Positions 55,544-64,000 of a DNA stretch of 64,000 nt are shown piece by piece. A model generated the notes under the pieces. The model ran no database searches. It saw only the letters and a program-made list of their open reading frames with translations, and was not told the origin of the DNA. Both the position numbers and the translations under genes were made by a program. The DNA is from Gordionus sp. m RMFG-2023 (Eukaryota > Nematomorpha > Gordioida > Chordodea > Parachordodidae), in NCBI RefSeq assembly GCF_954871325.1, contig NC_088775.1, positions 28,497,561-28,561,560 of the forward strand, read 5' to 3'. The stretch's first letter is position 1; each line of letters begins with the position of its first letter.

Positions 55544-58500
55544 CAGGGTTTCGAACCGTTTAGTATAACGGTTCGGTTCGTTCCGGTTTTTAGTTTAAAA
55601 TTTTATAAAGGTTTTGTTCCATTTCGGTTTTTAAAAAAAAATCATATCGGTTCGGTTTATAATTTATAACGGTTCTTTCGGTTTGTTCCGGTTTTTATAA
55701 ATTTAATTTAAAAAAAAATTAATCATTAACCATGTATATATTAATTTTAGAGAAAAATCTTTTTAGTTTATAATTTCTTATTTAATTTATCCATGATAAT
55801 CTAATAGATATTTTTATTAAATTTAGGAAATATAAATTAGACAAATTAGTTTTTTTTTATTTCATAAATAAATAAGATAAAAAGAAACATGCGTAAATAC
55901 AATAATGAATAAAATAATATGTATAGTATACTATTTAGGTTTAAAAAGAGAATTCGAACGGATAACTAAAATATTTTCTAATATTTCAGAATTTAATTTA
56001 GTTCTCTGCGCAGAGAGTATAAACTTAAGGCTTGAAAATGCTCTTTCTACGGAGACCTGCGTAGCTGGAACTGCTAGCACAGTTATAGCTAACTTATAAA
56101 GTTCTGGCATACTATTCTTTACATTTTCCCATTAATTCAAAAGATTAGTATCTTTTTCTAATCTCTCTATATTATCAAATGACCGAATTATATATTCTAT
56201 TTCTATACATTTATTATAATTTTCGATCTGAGAATTATTCTTATTAAGACTTTCATGCGACTTTAATAAATCTTCAAAATCATCATCTAAATTATCCTTT
56301 GAATACGAACACGTAGGCATAGTATTTAGAATTTTAATATTCTGATTATTTAGATTTTGTATCAAGTTCCAAGTTTTATAAAGATGTTTTCTGGCGATCT
56401 CTTTCTTCAAAAGTTAAAAATACATTATATCTAGGGTCGAGATAAATAGCAGAGCAAAAAACTTCATTTTTGAAATTTATTTCTCGTGCTTTCATCGTAG
56501 AAACTAAAAGTCTGGCAAATGGAGTGTCTACTTTACTCGTTTGCATGAGATTTTAAATCCACGCAGCATAAAAATCGCCCATTGTCAATTGTTCAATTTG
56601 TAAATATTTTGTCAAAACATAAGCTGGATATAAAGCTTTTATATGTCACTAATTATTTTCCATTCATTCTCTGATAAACATTTTTCGCGATAGCTTTGGA
56701 GCGATATTTCTTGGCAAAAACTTTTTAACTCTAGTAATCTCTCCAACATTAAATAGATATAGTTCCATCTTGTGCAACAATCTATTAGTGGTTTTTTCAA
56801 ATTTAATTTTGAGAGAATAGCCATTGTTGTCTGATTTCTTATTTTTTTGCAGATGTTTCTTGCTTTATTTATAATGACAATTTCATTTGAATTTTTATGC
56901 AATCATTAATTGCTAATTGAAATGTATGTGAAGCACATCTAATACCTATTAATATGGAACTGGCATTTGATGCAAGATTAATATTTTCAATATTGAAAGG
57001 TTCTTTATTTTCATCATGAATTATATCATTATTTAAATCATCATTAATTAAATAATCGTTAAGGTCATCATCTTCTTCGTCGTGTAGTATTAATAGCTTA
57101 ATTAACTTAATCATATTTGCTGCATTATCGGTGGTTATTGTGTAAATCTGCTCAATTTTTATTTCATATTCTTTTAGAACATCTAGAATAATTTTTTTAA
57201 GATATTCTGATGTGTGTCGTTCTTTAATCACTTTCATGCATAGAGTCCTTAATTTTATTTTTCCGTTATTTATAAATTGAATATTGATCCCCAATATGGA
57301 CCTATCATATCTAGTTGTTATTTCTAATTTTAACGAAATAAGTTTTTGATATACTTCCTTTTTTATATTTTCCGAAAAATCTAACGCCATTTTTTTAATA
57401 TTATTGCGTATATTTTCCGAATTGATAGTTAAATTTCCACCCAATCCTATAATTATTGGATCTATAATATTTCGAAATGATTTGTCGTCAATTGATTTTA
57501 TTGGCCTACCGTGAACTGTTATTAGCTCAGTGCAGGAGCGGATTAAAGTTTCTTTATTTATATTGATTGTAGTGGGGTTGGACTTAAAAGCATCTTGGAT
57601 TGTATTATGCTGGTTTGCAGTTTTCGTTATTTGAATTTTTTTTAATAGTCAAATTTTCTTTCTTTTTTCTTAATAATTTGAATTCCCTATTGTGGAATCT
57701 TTCTATATGTCGTTCAAGATTTGCAGCATGGTCCCCAGTTAAGATCTTACCACAGTCTTCTATTTTACAAATAGATTGATTTTTTATGATATCTAATTTA
57801 AAATAGGAACGCACAGGATTTGACTTTTCCCGAACCATTTAATAGATAACTAAAAAGCTATATGATGATAGATGAAAATCTTTTATTATATAAATAGAAT
57901 AAATAAAAAAGCTTAATAGAAACAATTTTATTTTCATTTTTATTTTTTTAAATAACTTGGATTATAGAATTTAAATGACAATAAATAAAATGGTCAGCAA
58001 TAAATATTTTAATGATATAATAATTTTTTATTTATAAAAATCATATTTTTTTTAAATTCAGAATTCTAATATTTATTATTAAAATAATATGTTAGTTAGC
58101 ATTTACCATTATCATATATGCAAAATAAAAAAAAATATGATTAAAGAATGGCATTTGTAATGAATATTTTTCTAAATCTATATTTTTAAATAATAAAAAT
58201 CTTACTATAAATCTTCAGTTTAAATAAGTTAACTAACATTGCATTAAATTATTTTATACTTTTATTTATTTGTGTTTTATATTAAATAGACTTACATTTA
58301 AAAATAGGAATTATATTTTGATGTTAAACTAAATATAACTAGTATAGTTTAATTCAAATTACCCACTCTGATATATTCTATATAAACTAAGATAAACTTT
58401 TTTTGAATATATCAATTAATAAGAAATTATTGTAAAATATTATATAAAAATTGGTCAGTACTTTATTTCTATTAGATGTTAATATAATATGACAGAATAG

Positions 58501-59504
58501 GTAATTTAAGTTAAACGATAGTATTTATATTTAGTTTAACATCAAAATTTAATTACTATTTTTAATTCACTGTAAGTTTATTTAAATATAAAACAAATTA
58601 ATAAATAAATAAAAGTATAAAAATAATTTAATGCAATGTTAATTAACTTATTTAAACATAAGATTTACAGTAAGATTTTTATTATTTAAAAATACAGATT
58701 TAGAAAAATATTCATTACAAATGCCATTCTTTAATCATATTTTTTTATTTTGCATATATGATAATGGTAAATGCTAACTAACATATTATAATAATAAATA
58801 ATTTATAATATTAGAATTCTGAATTTAAAAAAAACAATGATTATAAATAAAAAATTATTATATCATTAAAATATTGCTGACTATTTTATTTATTGTCATT
58901 TAAATTCTATGATCCAAGTTTTTATAATGAGATAAAAAATAAACCATATAATTTAAAAATGAATGTAAAAGGTACTTGATTTCTATTAGATGTTATTTAT
59001 TAATAATAGAATTATATAATTTTTTCCTAATTATTAGCAGGTATTATTCTAAAAGCTTATTAATATCTTATATATAAATTTGTTAATTTAGCCAAGAATA
59101 ATTATGTCTGATTTTAAGATATCTTATCTAATTAACAGATAAATTGTCTAATCTCTTATAAATTAAGTATTTAAAGAAAAAACAACAAACCTGGTATTAT
59201 TTGATATATAATGTTGATAATATAAAAATATTTAATTTGATATATAATGTTGATAATATAGAAATATTTAATTTGAAAAGAAATAACCAATTTAAAAAAT
59301 GCCTCCAAGGAAAATTAAAATTTTAAATTTAGGTTAATAATTTAAAATTAATTATTTTTAAAACCGTTTTGAACCGGTTCAAAATATTTATAACGGCTCG
59401 GTTCGCTCTTTTAATTTTCTTCATAACGGTTCGGTTAAGGTTACGGTTCAGAAAATCATAACGGTTCATTCCAGTTTTGTGGTTCGGTTCGGTTCGAACC
59501 CCTG
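55544..59504 (-). mobile_element. hAT copy 2 (3.96 kb), inverted and almost identical to copy 1
   Basis: Reads as the reverse complement of 51254-55194 from CAGGGTTTCGAACC to GGTTCGAACCCCTG. Flanks are CACACACG and AATAAAAC. Sequence differences from copy 1 are few, mostly single bases and small indels. Confidence 0.93.
55931..57838 (-). pseudogene. hAT transposase of copy 2, broken by different small changes
   Basis: Same protein as copy 1. The start MVREKSNPVRSYFKLD and BED finger are intact. A one-base loss near 57648 shifts the frame after ENLTIKK, and another near 56898 shifts it after INDCI. Copy 2 keeps lysine at the position of copy 1's first stop but shares the TAA in ..AAWI*NLMQT.. 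(about 56558). Confidence 0.9.
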
Positions 59505-59689
59505 AATAAAACTATTAAATTTCTACCCCTCAAATAGTGAAAAATCCAAAGACATAGCTAACCATATAAGGTAAATATAGCAGATTCGAGATTATCAATA
59601 AATTGCATATCAGTTTTCTGATCTGATAATGCCTCAGTGAATTTGGTAAAAACAGAGTGTATTTACAGAATTGAGTCAGCACAATGTTG

Positions 59690-59980
59690 GCTACGATATG
59701 TTCCTAATACCCGCCATCGATAAAATTTTAAAATTTTATAAACCTTTAAAAAATTATTTCTTAAATAAAGATTATAAAAGCTGTCCTATGAAATTTTTTT
59801 TAAATAATGAATGGCAGAGGTATATTTAGAAATGATTTCACATGTAGGGAAATCTACTACATTCTGTTAATGTGCAGTTGCAATCAGAAGAATCTTAACA
59901 CAGATTCACAAAATTATGCTGCAGATGTGTTCATCTTTACAGTTAAAAATTGACAATAAATTATATGGCGCCATTGCTAA
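59690..59980 (+). pseudogene. Inverted duplicate of part of the surrounding element's transposase
   Basis: This stretch matches, inverted, 60540-60830 (shared CGCCAT.GATAAAATTTTAAA, CACATGTGGGAAATCTAC and the GTTAAAAATTGA region). The left part of the surrounding hAT element therefore carries a plus-strand copy of the gene whose minus-strand copy follows. The duplicate stops abruptly at about 59980. Confidence 0.75.
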
Positions 59981-59983
59981 AAC

Positions 59984-61080
59984 TTAATTATATTTTATTT
60001 GAGATTTAAATAATAGAACTAAATGTTTACCGTTGTTATTGAGATATTTATAAAATTCATGGATAAGCTCGGCCTCTAATGTTGAGAAAGCAATCCGATT
60101 TCTCTCCTTTTTCCAAGCAGTCCTCATCAGGCTACAAATGCGCTCGGATGAGGCATTAGAATGAGGTAAGGAGAAGACATACTCGCATATTTTTTCCAAT
60201 CATGGGGATTTATCGTTATTACGAAAAAATTCTACCCATTTCTCCTCTGCTTTTAGACCATCTAACTTTAAGTATTTTGGCGAATCATAAAAAATAGAGA
60301 GAATTACTATTTCCTCAAACAAGACATCAATGTCTTTCGGTATTTTTAATATATTTATTAAATAATAAAAACCATCAATTGATGGTTTCTGTTCCAAGGT
60401 CATAATATTTATACAATTGTAAATAGAGTTATTAAAATCAAATTTTGATTATAAATATTCTAAAATTGTCTTAATAAAAATATCTGCTTCATTTAAAAAT
60501 GTATTAATTAGAGTATTATTTGAACATTTTAATATAATATTTTTAGCAATTGCGCCATAAAATTTATTATCAATTTTTAACTGTAGAGATGAACAGAGCT
60601 GTAGCATGATTTTGTGAATCTTTTTTAATAAAGAATATTCCGATTGCAACTGAATATTAACAGCATGAAGTAGATTTCCCACATGTGAAACTAATCCCAA
60701 ACATGCTTCTGCTATTTCATACTCGAAAAAATTTTTCAAAATTTTAGGACAGCTTTTAAAATCTATTTAAGAAGTATTTTTTTAAGGGTTTGTAAAATTT
60801 TAAAATTCTATCGATGGCAGGTATTAATGATAACCACCTGATAGGTTTATATCGAACAACTCATACCATAGTCAGACCACTTCACCAACTCTTTTAATTC
60901 ATTAACTCTTTTAGTTGATGAACTAAATTCGTTAAAACATTTCATCACAATTATTTCGACATCCACAGATAGTACGTTCATTGCCTTCTTGCAAGAATTA
61001 TGTAGTATATGGCATATACAGCCAATTGGTATTAATTCATTATTGTGCTGCCTCAATTCGGTAACTTTGGTTTTTGTCAA
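59984..61080 (-). pseudogene. hAT transposase of the surrounding element, partial
   Basis: Minus-strand pieces in order: CICHILHNSCKKAMNVLSVD, then KRVNELKELVKWSDY; EIAEACLGLVSHVGNLLHAV; SIDGFYYLINILKIPKDIDV; and the C-terminal VFSLPHSNASSERICSLMRT, an hATC dimerisation motif. The upstream half (61100-61530) is much decayed. Frame breaks separate the four pieces. This family differs clearly from the nested copies. Confidence 0.8.
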
Positions 61081-62127
61081 AATTTACAGAGGCATTATCA
61101 GTGAAGAAAGCTGACTAGCAAATCATTGATAACCCTGAACCAGCTATATTTACCATTATGTGGCTAGCTACATTGTTGGATTTTTCACTATCCGAGGAAA
61201 AAATTTTAATAGCTTTATTGAAATGTTCTTATTCTGGTTGGTTGAAATAGCGAAGGATGGAGGGAAATGTTTTAATATTTCCCTTATTAGATGCATTTTG
61301 TTAGAATTTCCATGGATTTTCATCTTTCAAATCGTCTAGAATTGGCCTCTAGGATTCATACTAAAACACTTGTGATAGCCTTGTTTATTTTGGTTCTACC
61401 ACAAGTAAGTTTGCACTTATATTGGAGTCGTTAAATATCATGAGAAAAAGATTCGACCCACATTGTGATGATATAGCTCTGTGAATGTTGAACTACATGA
61501 TAGATGTATACGATTTCCGCAAATGTAGTTGCATCTGTATTATTTATTATTTTTGAGAATTTTGTATCGCAATCGATGTTCATATACTCCCCTGTACTGA
61601 CTTATATGAATGAAATGATATTGATTTATTATTGGATAAAAATAAAATAGGATAGAAAGAAATTTACAAACTAGACATGTTTTTCGAATAAATATTTAAA
61701 ATTTATCTTAAAAATATAAAAATAATCAATGAATATCTCTCAAAATTATTATTTATATATTAAAAACGTTAAAATTAGATTTTTGCGGGAAATTTCCAAT
61801 TGCGGTAGTTTTGCGGGAAAGAGATGTCTGCGTGTAAACTAAAAAATTGCGGGAGTCTCCCGATGATGGGGGGAGACATGGCAACCCTGGCCATGATAGA
61901 TATATATATAGTGTATCTAATATTAAAGTTATTCCTATTTAAAAAAAATATTTTTCGAAAAATGACCAAGCAAGACCACTTTGAGACCCAATATCTCCGG
62001 TTCTAGCAGAGTGAAGGGGCTAATATTTTGGATTCGTCAATTACAACACTTCATTAACTTACATACCAAATTTTACCAAAATCTGAGATGGTCGGATTTT
62101 AAAATGAATGTTGATATGGAATGGCCC

Positions 62128-62397
62128 TTTACAGCCCTATGTGAAGTTGAGCTGTTATAATTAATATTAATGTGGTGTGATATGTGATTTAATTGTTGGT
62201 AGTCGTATTCTACTCGAATTCCATAGCTGCGCTCAGTTCTAGTATTACCGCAAGCCTTACTTTGGAACGAAGATAGATGTCGCCAGTTGTTAACATTTTG
62301 TCTTATTCAAGGGCAACTAATTCCCACTCCGAATTGAATGGATAAAAATGTTCCAACTTTGATCTAAGGGGCAATGCTCCACTATTGTTAGTAGCGC
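62128..62397. other. Mixed-composition stretch, no recognised gene
   Basis: It has higher GC than most of the window. Together with 42290-42368 it formed continuous sequence before the palindromic element inserted. No convincing exon was found on either strand. Confidence 0.4.
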
Positions 62398-64000
62398 TAG
62401 AGGCCTGCACAGGTTGTCCGAAGTCCTTGGGCTCAGGTTCGGGCGTTGAAATTTTTCCCATCAGGCTCGATAAGATGTGTCCGACCAGAAATTCGACCCG
62501 ATAAATTTAAATATAAAAATACAAATATCTTTTGTTTTACAAAAAATGTCAATCAGAATAACTGATATTGATGTGTATTTTTAATATGTTCTATTAATAT
62601 TTTTTTAGAAATTTTTTTTCTATATAAACAATTATATAATAATTTTTCGATATCAATCATGCAAATTATTTTATATAATCACAATAATTTTTAAATTCAA
62701 ATATATTTTAACTAGGGCTGTGCCGATATTAAATATCGGATTGGTACCGATATTTAGCGTTTTCCGAAAATATCGGATCGGACCGATACCTGAAAAAACC
62801 GATCCGATTCGATCTTTTTATTTTTCTTTTTTTTGTTATTTTATTTTATGTTATGTATATTTATTTTACACTATAATATTTTCTAAATAATTTTTTTAAA
62901 TTTTATTACCAAAGTTTTATTTATTTTAAATCTTTTTAAATAAAGCCAATTTTTTTATTTATACTTTAAATAAAAGAATTTTTTTAAATATGGTATCTGA
63001 ATTATGGAAATATTTTACAAAAGACAAAGATAATTTTGCAAAATGCGTTATTTGCAGAATCATCTGAGTCTGCCTTCATTACGGCAGGAGATATAGATAG
63101 TCCATATCGTAGAAGCTTATTCCCAGAAAATCTAGAGGTTCTAATATTTATTAAAAAAATCTAATATATTATAATTTTATATATTAAATAATACAATTTT
63201 ATAATTTCAACATAAAATGGATATATTATTAAATATTAATTTTTTTTATTATAGTCTTAATTGTAGAAATAAAAAAATTAAATTAAATTCATAATTCGAT
63301 TTTTTGCATAAAAAATATTGATTTCTTAATTACATTTGGTTTAAACAGGGGTGATTAAAAATCAGTAAAAATATCGGATCGGTTTTGAAACAATATCGGA
63401 AAATATCGGATCGGATCGGATCGGTGAAAATATGTGGATCGGCACAGCCCTAATTTTAACTTTAATTTATATTTAAACTGAATAAAATTTAAATGTATAC
63501 AAATCAGAGACCTTTTTTTTAAATATACCCGGGCCGAGTCTGAAATTTTTTTTAAAAAAATACCCGGGCCGGACCTGAAATTTTTTTAGGGCCGGGCCGT
63601 ATATTTTAAAACCAAATATTTGAAATCGCTATTTAGCTATAAAAATCAAAAATAAATATAATATATTTTAAAAAAATCAGGACCGGGCCTGCAAATATAA
63701 ACCTCGGGCTGGGCCGAAAACATTTTTGAAAAAAAATTGGGCCGGGCCGTGCAAATGATTACTTCTGCAGGTCTCATTTAATAAAATGCAACGTTATATG
63801 AATATTTATTAGATTATGGAAGTTAAATATACTTTTATTTAAGGTGACAACAGGTGAATAAATACACAAATTTTCAATTGTATTTAACTCAAATTATAAA
63901 AAAAAAATTTAGTCGGGCTCGTCGGGTTGGATCTAAAAATGTATGCTTGGGTTCGGACAAAAAATGTAAACTCGGGCTCGGCCGCGAAAAAATCACTTCG
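62398..64000. repeat. GC-rich hAT MITE sequences, cut by the window end
   Basis: Starts TAGAGGCCTGCACAGG and continues with GGGCTCAGGTTCGGGC. At 63905-64000 an inverted counterpart appears (GGGTTCGGAC, CTCGGGCTCGGCC), so its right end lies beyond the window. Within it, 63505-63765 holds repeated CCCGGGCCG and GGGCCGGGCCG blocks ending CTTCTGCAGGTCTC, another MITE of the family seen at 22310 and 33677. Confidence 0.55.
62713..63452. mobile_element. hAT MITE, TAGGGCTGTGCCGATA ends, TSD ATTTTAAC
   Basis: 740 bp with ends TAGGGCTGTGCCGAT and ATCGGCACAGCCCTA, flanked by the perfect repeat ATTTTAAC (62705-62712 and 63453-63460). Subterminal zones repeat ATATCGGATCGG on both sides. A short BED-like trace (MVSELWKYFTKDKDNFAKC near 62990) suggests descent from a full hAT element. 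Confidence 0.9.

Larger units (their letters stand above)
50888..61889 (-). mobile_element. hAT element, CAGGGTTGCCA ends, TSD GCCATGAT, with rearranged inside
   Basis: Ends CAGGGTTGCCAGGTC and GACATGGCAACCCTG are flanked by the perfect repeat GCCATGAT (50880-50887 and 61890-61897). Subterminal GCGGGAGA/TTGCGGG motifs occur at both ends. Removing the two nested 3.95-kb hAT copies leaves about 3.1 kb. Its right half encodes a minus-strand transposase. Its left half contains inverted duplicate pieces of the same gene (55203-55535 before inversion, and 59690-59980). Confidence 0.9.
42369..62127. mobile_element. Palindromic GGGTCATTCC element, about 2.45 kb, split by two hAT elements
   Basis: Ends GGGTCATTCCTTATCAAATC and GATATGGAATGGCCC lie 19.8 kb apart and are flanked by TATA and TTTA (3 of 4). 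The left arm is 42369-43595. The right arm is its inverted copy in three pieces: 43600-44275, 50587-50887 and 61898-62127, each junction being exactly the target site of a later hAT insertion. Without the insertions both arms are about 1.2 kb around a few bases at 43596. The ends match the element at 47271, so it is a non-autonomous fold-back of that family. Confidence 0.85.

Overview
The window is very AT-rich eukaryotic DNA, most likely from an invertebrate animal. The evidence is spliced genes with AG/GT borders, homologues of animal PWP2 and NDFIP proteins, and a mass of hAT, Harbinger, LINE and Ty3/gypsy debris. The species cannot be fixed from sequence alone. Host coding DNA is well under 5 percent of the window; nearly all the rest is transposable elements, many inserted inside one another.

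Layout. Positions 1-2000 hold a broken Ty3/gypsy relic (minus strand). Positions 2996-12939 carry seven plus-strand exons encoding the C-terminal 432 residues of PWP2 (UTP1), a WD40/Utp12 protein of the small-subunit processome; its N-terminal half lies upstream of the window. The introns contain hAT elements, a 19-bp minisatellite, a LINE fragment and a retroelement scrap. Positions 13137-18660 hold a small hAT MITE, a hAT element interrupted by a long-TIR element with 4-bp target duplication, and a fold-back element with a 9-bp target duplication. Positions 18873-23890 hold a large fold-back hAT derivative built of tandem subrepeats, followed by tandem arrays of hAT ends. Positions 24617-26614 carry three minus-strand exons of an NDFIP-like membrane adaptor. 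Two possible first exons of unknown genes lie at 27531 and 30548.

From 31487 to 42288 a decayed hAT element contains a Harbinger fragment and, nested in it, four more levels of hAT insertions. From 42369 to 62127 a palindromic element with GGGTCATTCC ends has been split by two hAT elements. One (44276-50578) contains a MITE that contains a further GGGTCATTCC element with a recognisable transposase. The other (50888-61889) contains two almost identical 3.95-kb hAT copies in inverted orientation. Their 8-bp target duplications are exchanged between the copies, which shows that the 349-bp spacer was inverted by recombination between them. The window ends in GC-rich hAT MITE sequence.

Most insertions are supported by directly readable target-site duplications, so their order in time can be read from the nesting. 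The two host genes have no evident functional link: PWP2 acts in nucleolar rRNA processing and NDFIP recruits Nedd4-type ubiquitin ligases on endosomes and Golgi. No RNA gene, CRISPR array or bacterial feature was recognised.
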